From Planctomycetota bacterium (GTDB lineage: Bacteria > Planctomycetota > GCA-2746535): a stretch of 64,000 bases of DNA. Position numbers and translations under genes: made by a program. The stretch lies in the NCBI GenBank assembly GCA_002746535.1, contig NVWA01000005.1, positions 86,047-150,046 of the forward strand, in the 5' to 3' direction. Positions 55,945-64,000 of this stretch are shown one piece after another (the stretch's first letter is position 1; the number at the start of each line of letters is the position of its first letter). A model generated the notes under the pieces. That model saw only the letters and a program-made list of their open reading frames with translations, was not told where the DNA came from and ran no database searches.

Positions 55945-56853
55945 ATGCAACAAACAGATATTTTATTAGAAAGTGGATCGAACGAAGTCGAATACCTTGA
56001 ATTTAATTTAGGAAATCAAGGATACGGCGTAAACGTTCTTAAAATTAAGCAGATTTTAAAATACAAACCCGAAGATTTAAGCAAACCTCCAAAATCAAAT
56101 GCTGCCTTACTTGGACTTTTAAATATCCAAGGAAAGCAAGTTCCTATCATTGAAATTGGAAGGTTCTTTAATGTTCAGGATCTAGAGGAAGATACCTCTA
56201 ATAAAATTGTGATTGTGCTAGAGTTCAATGAACATTGGTATGGATTTATTACAGATGGTGTCAATAAAATTCATCGATTTACTTGGGAAGATCTACAACC
56301 ATTAGATAATTCTATGCAATTAGATTTCATTACAGCCACTACATTAATTCAAAAAAGAACGATTCTTATTGTCGATTTTGAAAAAGTAGTCTCCGTCGTT
56401 TTTAATATGAATTGGGCCGAAGCAGATAAATTACCAGTGACTGACAAATCAGATAAGGTAAGCAAAAGAAAGAAGTTAAAAATATTTTTTGCGGATGATA
56501 CGGCTCTGATGAGAGAAGGAATAAATAGCATTCTTCTGAAACATCATTTTGAGAATGTAACACTTTTTCAAAATGGCAAAGAATTGCATGACCACGTTAT
56601 TGCTTCCGTCGAGGCAAATAACAATGTTCCTGATATAGATTTAATTATTACAGATGTTGAAATGCCAAAGATGGATGGCCTCACTGTTTGCAAAATAGTT
56701 AAAGAACGATATCCAACAATCCCTGTCATTATTTTATCTTCTCTAATTTCCAAACAAATTTTGACTCGCTGCAAAACTGTAAATGCGGATGCAGCCATCA
56801 GCAAAAAAGATTTGAAGCCATTGGTTTCAATGATTGATGAAATTACGCAATAA
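55945..56853 (+). CDS. cheV: Chemotaxis protein CheV (CheW-receiver)
   Basis: A 302 aa coupling protein. A CheW-like domain (about 15-150: YLEFNLGNQGYGVNVLKIKQ, LGLLNIQGKQVPII, GVNKIHRF) is followed by a receiver (about 178-302) with the acidic pair FADDTALM, acceptor Asp237 in IITDVEMPKMDG, Ser in ILSSL and Lys in ISKKD. CheV links chemoreceptors to CheA and is thought to dampen or buffer phosphate flow. RBS AAAGGTTG precedes the ATG. No cheA, cheY or receptor lies in the window. It is a likely partner of the adjacent CheD-like gene. Confidence 0.92.
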   Translation: MQQTDILLESGSNEVEYLEFNLGNQGYGVNVLKIKQILKYKPEDLSKPPKSNAALLGLLNIQGKQVPIIEIGRFFNVQDLEEDTSNKIVIVLEFNEHWYGFITDGVNKIHRFTWEDLQPLDNSMQLDFITATTLIQKRTILIVDFEKVVSVVFNMNWAEADKLPVTDKSDKVSKRKKLKIFFADDTALMREGINSILLKHHFENVTLFQNGKELHDHVIASVEANNNVPDIDLIITDVEMPKMDGLTVCKIVKERYPTIPVIILSSLISKQILTRCKTVNADAAISKKDLKPLVSMIDEITQ

Positions 56854-56868
56854 TTATTTTTTAATTAA

Positions 56869-57123
56869 TTATTCGTCTTCATCAGGAAAATCTAGCTCAT
56901 CTAATGAATCTGACATTTCTTTTTCATAGTCGTCCATAAAGCCATTTGCTCTTTTTGCGTGATCCTCAGATACTTGTAATTCGAATCCGCCAATGGCACC
57001 TGAAAAAATAAAATCAATGATCACTACTTTTGACCAAATGCCGATAGTATCCAATCTCAATTTAGCTAAATCAGCATCAACTTTAGTGTTAAATGATCGA
57101 ATGGTAATTAATTTTCCAGACAT
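56869..57123 (-). CDS. DUF2007-family small protein
   Basis: An 84 aa protein: KLITIRSFNTKVDADLAKLRLDTIGIW, then VVIIDFIFSGAIGGFELQV and an acidic C-terminal helix (EDHAKRANGFMDDYEKE...). The F/YxxxxEAxxxxxxLxxxGI layout with a later VxxxxxxxA is that of DUF2007 (putative signal-transducing, ferredoxin-like fold). Function unknown. It is 15 bp downstream of the FAD/Fe-S oxidase gene and co-oriented, so possibly co-transcribed. Confidence 0.8.
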   Translation of the reverse strand: MSGKLITIRSFNTKVDADLAKLRLDTIGIWSKVVIIDFIFSGAIGGFELQVSEDHAKRANGFMDDYEKEMSDSLDELDFPDEDE

Positions 57124-57138
57124 ACTATCGAAATACTT

Positions 57139-60060
57139 TCAAGCTAAGGCACTATATAAAATTTCAACTGGATGATATGCTTTCCTAGATGTTCCATCAA
57201 AAATTTGATGTCGACAACTAGTTCCTGGCGCTACAATAACAACGCTATCGTCAGTTTTTCTAACTTCTGGGAACAACACTAATTCACCAACTTGCATAGA
57301 CACATCATAATGCTCTTTTTCATATCCAAAACTTCCTGCCATTCCGCAACAGCCAGAAGGAATAACTTTAACAGAAAAATTCTTTGGTAAACTTAATATA
57401 TTGTCTGTAAATTGCACAGAACTCAATGACTTTTGATGGCAATGACCATGAACTAACAATTCTTTTTTATCTTGAGTAAACTGACTTTCAACTATGTGAC
57501 CTTTTTCAATTTCATTTGAAATAAATTCATCCACAAGAAACACATTTTTTGAAAGGTCTTTTGCTTTATTAATATTTCGCTTTTCAACTAAATCAATATA
57601 CTCATCTCTGAAGGTTAAAATAGCAGAGGGTTCAATGCCAACTAAAGGTGTATCATCCGAAATCAAATCTGAAAAAAGATCCACATTTTTTATTGCCACA
57701 TCTTTGGCTTCATCTAACATACCTTTTGAAATATATGATCTTCCACTTTCAAAATGTATTGGAATTTCAACTTCATATCCTAACTTTACTAAAAGCTCAA
57801 TCGCTTTTTTGCCGATACCAGCATCATTATAATTCGTGAACTCATCACAAAAGAAATATACTTTTTTCTTAGGTGCATTATTTTTTAATTTCTCTGGATA
57901 TTTTTTTGCCCAAGCAATAACAGTTTCCCTATCTAACAAAGGAATAGACCTTTGTGGGGCTACTCCTAGTACTTTTTTGATAATACTGCTACTGATAGTA
58001 TTGCTCATAAAGAAGTTAACCAAACCAGCTATTTTTGAATTCATTGCATTGATTTTAGAAATATTTCCAAAGGACTTTGAGCGCCAAGAAATTGGATGAG
58101 TTTTATAATACTGATATAGAAACTCTGCTTTTAATTTAGCGATATCAACATTTGAGGGGCATTCTGATTTACATCCTTTGCACGACAAACAAAGATCCAT
58201 TACATCATAAATTTCTTGGTGTGAGAAAGGATTATCGTTGGTAGAGTTTGTTAAAAACTCTCGAAGTATATTAGCTCTGGCTCTAGTCGTACTATATTCA
58301 TCTTTAGTTGCCATATAGCTGGGGCACATGGTTCCACCAACTAGTTCTGTTTTTCGACAGTCCGCAGATCCATTACATTTTTCTGCTGCGGCTAAAATAC
58401 TTTTATCACCATCAAAATTAAAAATCGTAGAAATTTCTTTATCAACTTGACCCGGCTTATACCTTAATACTTCATTCATCTTGGGGGTCTTTGTGATTTT
58501 CCCTGGATTAAAAATATTATTAACATCAAAAATACTTTTTATATTCAAAAAAGCTTCATTGATGATGTCGCTATACATATATTGGATAAACTGGCCACGT
58601 AAACGACCATCACCATGCTCACCACTTAATGAACCCTTGTACTTTTTTACTAATAAGGCAACATCTTTGCCGACATCGTGAAATTTTTGAACGTCAACCT
58701 TATCTTTCAAATTTAAAATCGGTCTTAAATGCAATTCACCCGTTGCTGCATGAGCATAATACACACAGGATAAATCATACTTTTTAAGAATTGAATTAAA
58801 CTCTTCAATATATTCTGGTAACTGATTTGTTAACACAGCAGTATCTTCAATAAATGCAACGGGTTTAGCATCACCAGGTACATTTGACAATAAACCCAGA
58901 CCAGCTTTCCTTAAATCCCAAACTTTATTTACTTCTTTTCCAAAAATAACAGGAAAGGCGTAGCCATAACCTGCAGCAAGCATTTCATTTTTCATTTCTT
59001 CAATTATTTGTTCAATTTCTTCTTTTGAATTTCTTGCAAATTCAACTACAAGAAGAGCCTTTGGGTCACCTTCTAGAAAGAATCGATTTTTTCTTTGGGC
59101 AATATTTTTTTTCGTACATTCTAAAATAATATCATCCATTAATTCGATGGCACCAGGATTATATTTTAATGCCACTTGGTTTGCTCTTAAAGAATCGTCC
59201 AATGTATTAAAATGAATAGCAACTACGCCAACTACCGGTGGTGGTAGTTCAACTAAATTTAATTTAATTTCTGTTGTAAATACTAAAGTACCTTCTGACC
59301 CTGCTAATAATTTCACGAAATTAAAATCAATGCCATTCTCATCAAATGGCTGCATTTCAGATAATAAATCTAAGGCATAACCGGTATTTCTTCTTTCAAT
59401 ATTTTTATCGGGGTATTCTTTTTTTATATCTTCTAGAAGGTTATCATCATTTAAGAGTTCTAACACTTTTTTATATATTTCATTTTCTAAAGAATCACCT
59501 ACACATTTCTCTTTAAATTCTTTTGAAGTTAATCTTTTGAAATTTACTTCTGAACCATCACATAATAACCCTTTAATTTCTAAAGTATGATCTCTGGTAC
59601 TACCATAAATCAAAGAATGTGCACCACAAGCATTATTCCCGACCATGCCGCCCATCATACATCGGTTACTAGTAGATGTTTCTGGTCCAAAAAATAATCC
59701 AAACTGTTTTAAATATATATTAAGTTCATCTCTAATTACACCTGGCTGAACTCTAACCCATTTTTCTTCTTGATTTACTTCTAATATTTCTGTTAAATAC
59801 TTTGAAATATCAACAACAATCCCATCACCAACACATTGGCCTGCAAGGGATGTTCCGGCAGCTCTTGGAATCAAAGATGTTTTTTCGATCAAGGCAAATT
59901 CCATGAGTTTTTTTATATCTTCAATGTTCTTTGGTCGTGCAACGGCTTTTGGCATTTCCTGATAAACGGAAGCATCCGTCGCATATAATGTTCTCATGAC
60001 ATCATCAAAGTATAAATCACCATCGATATTATTCTTTAATAGGGCAAGAGAATCTTGCAT
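57139..60060 (-). CDS. FAD/Fe-S D-2-hydroxyacid dehydrogenase (YdiJ/D-lactate-type)
   Basis: A 973 aa flavoprotein-ferredoxin fusion. The FAD-binding PCMH domain (about 40-260) has PRAAGTSLAGQCVG and GGMVGNNACGAH. An FAD-oxidase C domain follows (about 260-520; LSGEHGDGRLRG). The Fe-S part has CLSCKGCKSECPS (near residue 630) plus a preceding Cys (GSADCRK). The C-terminal half carries two CCG-type repeats (HGHCHQKS and PSGCCGMAGSFGYE). Length and layout are close to YdiJ, an FAD-dependent D-2-hydroxyglutarate dehydrogenase, and to D-lactate/glycolate dehydrogenases; electron acceptor probably quinone. Substrate cannot be set by sequence alone. Confidence 0.9.
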   Translation of the reverse strand: MQDSLALLKNNIDGDLYFDDVMRTLYATDASVYQEMPKAVARPKNIEDIKKLMEFALIEKTSLIPRAAGTSLAGQCVGDGIVVDISKYLTEILEVNQEEKWVRVQPGVIRDELNIYLKQFGLFFGPETSTSNRCMMGGMVGNNACGAHSLIYGSTRDHTLEIKGLLCDGSEVNFKRLTSKEFKEKCVGDSLENEIYKKVLELLNDDNLLEDIKKEYPDKNIERRNTGYALDLLSEMQPFDENGIDFNFVKLLAGSEGTLVFTTEIKLNLVELPPPVVGVVAIHFNTLDDSLRANQVALKYNPGAIELMDDIILECTKKNIAQRKNRFFLEGDPKALLVVEFARNSKEEIEQIIEEMKNEMLAAGYGYAFPVIFGKEVNKVWDLRKAGLGLLSNVPGDAKPVAFIEDTAVLTNQLPEYIEEFNSILKKYDLSCVYYAHAATGELHLRPILNLKDKVDVQKFHDVGKDVALLVKKYKGSLSGEHGDGRLRGQFIQYMYSDIINEAFLNIKSIFDVNNIFNPGKITKTPKMNEVLRYKPGQVDKEISTIFNFDGDKSILAAAEKCNGSADCRKTELVGGTMCPSYMATKDEYSTTRARANILREFLTNSTNDNPFSHQEIYDVMDLCLSCKGCKSECPSNVDIAKLKAEFLYQYYKTHPISWRSKSFGNISKINAMNSKIAGLVNFFMSNTISSSIIKKVLGVAPQRSIPLLDRETVIAWAKKYPEKLKNNAPKKKVYFFCDEFTNYNDAGIGKKAIELLVKLGYEVEIPIHFESGRSYISKGMLDEAKDVAIKNVDLFSDLISDDTPLVGIEPSAILTFRDEYIDLVEKRNINKAKDLSKNVFLVDEFISNEIEKGHIVESQFTQDKKELLVHGHCHQKSLSSVQFTDNILSLPKNFSVKVIPSGCCGMAGSFGYEKEHYDVSMQVGELVLFPEVRKTDDSVVIVAPGTSCRHQIFDGTSRKAYHPVEILYSALA

Positions 60061-60234
60061 AAGTAGGTACTTTCGAAAGCAAATGAGATAGAAAATAAAA
60101 AAATGGAATTATACATAAAACGCCTTTATTCATAGCAGATTAATATAGATCATCATTTTAATATAAATATTGCATGGTAAGGGATGTTCTATAAAATACG
60201 GCGAAATTTTTGATAAAGAAACCAAATTGTTTTT

Positions 60235-60726
60235 ATGCAAATTAGCAAATATTTAAAAGAATCCTCGATCCTACTTGATTATCAACTCGATACTAACGAA
60301 GAGGAAGAAAATCAAACTTTAAAGAAGGTTCGAGAAGTCATTTTTAAACAAATAAGTACTTGTCTAGAAACTGTAGGAAAAATTAATAATACAACAAAGC
60401 TATACAATGAATTCTTAGAAAGAGAGAAAAAAGATTCTTGTTGTATTGGTGACCACATTGCCCTACCTCATCTGAGAACACTACAATGCAAAGAACTTTT
60501 GATTTCTGTCATTACCAGCAAACAAGGAATTAAATTTAATGCTTTTGACGATGAGCCGGTCAAGATATTCTTTTCATTTGTTGCTCCTCGTTATGACGAT
60601 AATTTATACAAGACCTTATATAAAAATATATCTAGAATTTTTCAGGATCCTTACACAATTGACACACTACTTTCATTTGAACAACCAGGCGAATTAATTC
60701 GCTATTTAAAAAAAGAATTCTCCTAA
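60235..60726 (+). CDS. PTS EIIA (PtsN/fructose-type)-like protein
   Basis: A 163 aa protein with the mannitol-fructose EIIA fold. The phospho-His is probably His79 in GDHIALPHL (family G-x-A-[ILV]-P-H). SVITSKQGIKFNAFDDEPVKIFF and a C-terminal helix complete the fold. It has an unusual 20-40 residue N-terminal helix-rich segment. No EI, HPr or EIIBC gene lies beside it, so a regulatory role like EIIANtr is more likely than sugar transport. Its stop overlaps the next start (TAATG). Confidence 0.8.
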   Translation: MQISKYLKESSILLDYQLDTNEEEENQTLKKVREVIFKQISTCLETVGKINNTTKLYNEFLEREKKDSCCIGDHIALPHLRTLQCKELLISVITSKQGIKFNAFDDEPVKIFFSFVAPRYDDNLYKTLYKNISRIFQDPYTIDTLLSFEQPGELIRYLKKEFS

Positions 60727-61607
60727 TGAAAGATAAATATCAAACTGTAGGCTGGCAACACTTTAAGTTTAAAATACCAAGCGAATGGGATTTAGTAAAA
60801 GAATATGGACATCAAAATAAAGGTTATTTAAGGTACGACGATTTAGATCAAGCCCGATTAGAATTAAAGTGGAATCGAGTTAAAAACTCATTCAAACTTT
60901 TGGATTTTGTAACTAAACATGCTTTAGAAATAGGATGGGAAAATAGTCCTTTAAAAAAACTCTCAAATGATAATTCTATTTTTTCTATCGAGAATAGAAA
61001 CAAAGATATTAATCAGGAAGTTATTTTCATTAGACCGAATCAACCTAAGTCAAGACTAGCTGTTTTTCGCATGTTTTATAAAATAAATGAAAACGGAAGT
61101 AAAATAGTTAAAAACATCTGTAACTCATTCGAAGAAAATTTAAATCAACCAAATAGCATGTGGAGTTACTTTGATAATTCATATGAATTGCCAAGTATAT
61201 ATGAAAAGGTAGATGCGCAAATTAATGCCGGAAATAAATTTCTTACTTTTAACCACAGAAATAAATTTGTATATGTAAGAACAATTTCCTTGGTTAGTCA
61301 TTTTTGTCCATTCAAACCCATAACTAAAGGAAATATTAATCAGTGGATTCAACAAATTCTCGAAAATCAATTCAATAAAGAGTTAAAATTAGGACAATGG
61401 GATTTTTTGAGCAATCAAGTCACCACAAAGACATCTTTTTCTGGTAGGTTTTTATTGAAAAATATTTTTCATTTCTGTCATCATTGGAAAATCATGGCGA
61501 GTCATGATGGACAAGCCGATATATTAAAAATTGCGATCTTTAATTTTAGAAATGAGAAGCATCTAAAATCGTTCAAAGATTTAAAAGAATTAGTAGCAAT
61601 AGAGTAA
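60726..61607 (+). CDS. Unrecognised protein in EIIA/PqqD operon
   Basis: A 293 aa cytoplasmic protein; no TM or signal. N-terminal block GWQHFKFKIPSEWDL resembles the start of PsbP/DUF1795-like domains, and residues about 25-110 form a beta-rich fold; the rest is unassigned. A single Cys pair is not conserved in a motif. It overlaps the EIIA-like gene by one base and the PqqD gene by one base, so the three proteins are synthesised together in fixed ratio. That makes an interaction likely, but function is unknown. Confidence 0.6.
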   Translation: MKDKYQTVGWQHFKFKIPSEWDLVKEYGHQNKGYLRYDDLDQARLELKWNRVKNSFKLLDFVTKHALEIGWENSPLKKLSNDNSIFSIENRNKDINQEVIFIRPNQPKSRLAVFRMFYKINENGSKIVKNICNSFEENLNQPNSMWSYFDNSYELPSIYEKVDAQINAGNKFLTFNHRNKFVYVRTISLVSHFCPFKPITKGNINQWIQQILENQFNKELKLGQWDFLSNQVTTKTSFSGRFLLKNIFHFCHHWKIMASHDGQADILKIAIFNFRNEKHLKSFKDLKELVAIE

Positions 61608-61975
61608 TGTTTTTTAAAAATAAAAAACCAGAGGGCTTTAATCGAGAACAGTCTTTAAAAGGAATCCCTGTTCAAAATGAAGGCATAAAAGAAGTTAAAG
61701 AAGATAAAAAATTAAAGATAATTTATTTCAGAACTTCACCAATGTTCCAAGGGATCATTGAAAGGTTTAATTTACCAAGATCTGAAAAGACAATTATTTT
61801 AGATGAGATCGGCGCCTATATTTGGCACGAGATTGATGGTAAACAAAATACCGATAAAATTATTATTAATTTTTGTAAAAAATATCCTATGCCACGAAGA
61901 GAAGCAGAAGTTAGCATTATTGAACATTTAAAAAACTTAATGACGCGTGGCGCAATAAGTATTGTTTTTAAATAA
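61607..61975 (+). CDS. PqqD-family (RRE-like) protein
   Basis: A 122 aa protein. Residues about 55-122 match the PqqD/RiPP recognition element fold: IILDEIGAYIWHEIDGKQNTDK, then EAEVSIIEHLKNLMTRGAI, the winged-helix helices and the TRGAI end. A 45-residue charged N-terminal extension (KKPEGFNREQSLKG) precedes it. PqqD domains bind precursor peptides for radical-SAM modification, but no radical-SAM peptide maturase or small precursor is in this window. It may have been recruited for another interaction. Third gene of a coupled operon; ends 3 bp from the convergent flavoprotein gene. Confidence 0.78.
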   Translation: MFFKNKKPEGFNREQSLKGIPVQNEGIKEVKEDKKLKIIYFRTSPMFQGIIERFNLPRSEKTIILDEIGAYIWHEIDGKQNTDKIIINFCKKYPMPRREAEVSIIEHLKNLMTRGAISIVFK

Positions 61976-61978
61976 CAT

Positions 61979-63961
61979 TCATGAATGTTTAAAATTATCT
62001 TTAAAGATATCATTGTTTAAGAAACTACTCCAGTTCTTTTCAAAATAAATGATATCTGGCGATTCCATACTTCTTATGGGTACTTCAGTAATTTCAAATT
62101 CATTATTTTTAAATTTCAAAACTATCTTTTTATCTTTATCTTTTTCTTGCTCTTCAATAAAAGAAAATTCTTTTATCGGACCATTTTTAGAAAGAGGTAT
62201 CTTGCTACCCTTATTCGAACAAATAGCTCGCGCACCTCTACTACCGCCACCATTTTTTACGAAATAATTGAGTGCTGTTAATATTGCTTCTGAAGTCAAA
62301 GCTGTTTGCTTCCACCTAAAGTAATCTACTACTTTATTATCTTTAGATATTACAATCCCCTTTTGATCAATGTCATCTGATAATTTTTTAGCTTTAATTA
62401 AGGCTGGTTCTATTTCATCTAATTGGCATATAAATCCAGCCTTGTCACTCATTCTATCTTGAATTTCTTTCGAAATATCTTTCCATTTCAGGGCCGATTT
62501 ATTATCCAAATTTGCAGAAATTAACTTTAAACTATTATCAATTTGGTCCTCAAAAGATTTAAGGTCTGCTTCTTCTGGTTTCGAAATAGATTTACTTTTA
62601 ATGTGTTGGGCCACTCGCATACCACCAACTTGACCAGCATTTAAAGCTGAACCTCCTGGTCTTGTGACACCGTGAGTACCACAAATTTCACCCACAGCAT
62701 AACAATTATTTAAACTACTACGATTCCATAAATCCACTGAAATTCCGCCATTCATATGTTGATTACTAACATTAAAGGGCAAAGGCTTTTCATTTAAATC
62801 ATGACCATGCATTTTGTACAATTCAATCGCCAATGGATTCATTTTTGTTAATCGATCGATTGGTAAATCTTGAAGAGCTCCATTATTTTTTAAATAGTCA
62901 CGAACATCCTCATCTAAATTATTAAGTGAAAACTCATCTAAACCTTCTATTGGTTTCGGATTTCGGTTAAAATCCATCAAGACGGTATGTCCCTTTTGGC
63001 TTTCTACAAAAATAGCCAAATCTACAAGACTAGATTGAAAGTCTAACATACGAGTTGCATGAAACGGCCATTGATATCCTTTTCGAAATACATTTGAAAC
63101 AAGTTCTTTAGTAGTTCTAAAATAATCGGCTAAAAAATTATGCTCATCCCCATCTTTATCTAATGAATAAATATAAGGCAAGACTTGAACATAAGTACCT
63201 GAGAGGTTCCAAGGGAATTCAGTTCTTCGCGTTCCAATACCAAATTGACTTTCGGTAATATTACAAACTTCTATCCCTGATTCGATTGCCATGCCTAAAC
63301 TACCAAAGCAAAATTTAGGATAAACACTATCTCTATATAATTCTCCTGGACCACCTGTTGCTAACACTAAGCTATCAAATAAAATCACACATAAATTATA
63401 TTTATTATGATCAAGATCTTTATTAATTGCAAGCATACCACAAGCAGAAATTTTCCCTGAAATTTCTTTGGTTAATATTTGTATTCCTTCACATCGTTTC
63501 AAGAAAGGTATGTTTAAACGGACCGCCTCTTCACATAAGACCTTGACCATTAAACGAGATGTTCTTGGTCCACAACTTGTAGCTCTACCAACATCATCAT
63601 GGTCTGTTTGATATCGTAGAACAGAACCGAAGCGATCTTCTGGCAAAGGGAGGCCTAAATACTGCAACCCTGCAAATGCTTTTATTGATCCAACTGCTTC
63701 AATATAGGCTGTGTCTTGATCCATACACCCACCACCACCTATATCCTTTGCTAATTGGCAAAAGTCATCGCCTTTATTACTTGTTCCAGCGGTATGTAAA
63801 GTTTGTTTATCAGATCCCGAACATGCAGAAGTACCAGAGAATAGCCCAGTACTAGCTACAAGCACGTCAATATTTGCTCGTTTTAATTCAACGGCAGCAC
63901 GCAATCCAGCAGCACCACTACCCAAGACTAATGCTTCCGTAAAAAATATCGGAATATCCAT
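61979..63961 (-). CDS. FAD-binding fumarate reductase/succinate dehydrogenase-type flavoprotein
   Basis: A 660 aa flavoprotein. The N-terminal dinucleotide fold is LVLGSGAAGLRAAVELKRA (about 11-29); the family's second FAD site near the C-terminal half is HMNGGISVD and GGSALNAGQVGGMRVA. It resembles SdhA/FrdA, L-aspartate oxidase and AprA; no covalent-FAD His pattern was confirmed. No NadB role is implied even though nadA is in the window. The frame stays open for 13 codons beyond ATG 63961 to the window edge, and the ATG lacks a clear RBS, so the true start may lie outside. Confidence 0.78.
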   Translation of the reverse strand: MDIPIFFTEALVLGSGAAGLRAAVELKRANIDVLVASTGLFSGTSACSGSDKQTLHTAGTSNKGDDFCQLAKDIGGGGCMDQDTAYIEAVGSIKAFAGLQYLGLPLPEDRFGSVLRYQTDHDDVGRATSCGPRTSRLMVKVLCEEAVRLNIPFLKRCEGIQILTKEISGKISACGMLAINKDLDHNKYNLCVILFDSLVLATGGPGELYRDSVYPKFCFGSLGMAIESGIEVCNITESQFGIGTRRTEFPWNLSGTYVQVLPYIYSLDKDGDEHNFLADYFRTTKELVSNVFRKGYQWPFHATRMLDFQSSLVDLAIFVESQKGHTVLMDFNRNPKPIEGLDEFSLNNLDEDVRDYLKNNGALQDLPIDRLTKMNPLAIELYKMHGHDLNEKPLPFNVSNQHMNGGISVDLWNRSSLNNCYAVGEICGTHGVTRPGGSALNAGQVGGMRVAQHIKSKSISKPEEADLKSFEDQIDNSLKLISANLDNKSALKWKDISKEIQDRMSDKAGFICQLDEIEPALIKAKKLSDDIDQKGIVISKDNKVVDYFRWKQTALTSEAILTALNYFVKNGGGSRGARAICSNKGSKIPLSKNGPIKEFSFIEEQEKDKDKKIVLKFKNNEFEITEVPIRSMESPDIIYFEKNWSSFLNNDIFKDNFKHS

Positions 63962-64000
63962 TCCACTTATTTCAATTACATGATCTACTTCTTTTGACTT

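Noticed and set aside
57836..58099. 87-aa hydrophobic ORF inside the FAD/Fe-S oxidase gene
   Set aside because: Antisense to a well-conserved region; hydrophobicity is a shadow effect of Lys/Asn-rich coding.
1..64000. tRNA, rRNA, CRISPR, phage or transposase genes
   Set aside because: I looked for tRNA T-arm sequences in gaps, repeated spacer arrays and transposase/integrase motifs and found none.

Overview
This is a 64 kb window of a low-GC (roughly one-third G+C by eye) bacterial chromosome. No rRNA, tRNA, CRISPR array, phage or transposase gene is visible. The gene content points to the PVC superphylum and most likely a Lentisphaerota-type organism. The clues are a tandem family of pseudopilin-like proteins, a Ser/Thr kinase fused to a beta-sandwich domain and TPRs, a FecR anti-sigma protein fused to a LamG-type domain, a TonB-like protein with a squalene/prenyltransferase-repeat domain, repeated phytanoyl-CoA dioxygenase/AraC pairs, and many secreted TPR proteins. 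This placement is an inference from family content, not a phylogeny. TTG starts are used repeatedly (gph, rlmN, the receiver protein at 40 kb, the ion channel).

Layout. 0-4.4 kb: a secreted coiled-coil protein, an HAD phosphatase with an AraC regulator, a divergent PhyH dioxygenase and a TauE/SafE exporter. 4.8-8.7 kb: single-chain PurL. 8.7-16.4 kb: the pbpC/alpha-2-macroglobulin pair, with an inner-membrane-anchored macroglobulin carrying a CVEQ thioester. 16.7-19 kb: a secreted protein with a 3D/MltA-like C-terminus and an uncharacterised polytopic membrane protein. 19.3-20.8 kb: asd and bcp, closed by a clear terminator. 20.9-23.6 kb: three tandem pseudopilin paralogues with hairpins between them. 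23.7-28.7 kb: nadA, a zinc-ribbon coiled-coil protein, a large hybrid histidine kinase and a pterin dehydratase. 29-35 kb: two secreted TPR proteins and rlmN. 35.3-42 kb: an STN-like secreted protein, sfsA, a DHH phosphoesterase, two lipoproteins (one with HExxH) and a degenerate receiver/HD-GYP-like protein. 42-45 kb: a second PhyH/AraC pair next to a parallel beta-helix protein. 45-54 kb: an ECF sigma/FecR-LamG/TonB-prenyltransferase operon, an alpha/alpha-barrel protein and a giant kinase. 54.4-57.1 kb: a voltage-gated ion channel, a CheD-like protein lacking the catalytic cysteine, CheV and a DUF2007 protein. 57.1-64 kb: a YdiJ-type FAD/Fe-S oxidase, a translationally coupled EIIA/unknown/PqqD operon, and a fumarate-reductase-type flavoprotein reaching the right edge.

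Metabolically the window mixes core genes (purL, asd, nadA, rlmN, gph, bcp) with lineage-type accessory genes for envelope building, signalling and probable carbohydrate or small-molecule use. The most unusual items are the CheD-like protein without its cysteine, the three pseudopilins with Asn instead of Gly before the predicted cleavage site, the REC/HD-GYP-like pseudo-enzyme, the sigma/anti-sigma/prenyltransferase operon, the orphan PqqD operon, and two AraC/PhyH modules with candidate operator repeats. I saw no defence island, secondary-metabolite cluster or intact mobile element.
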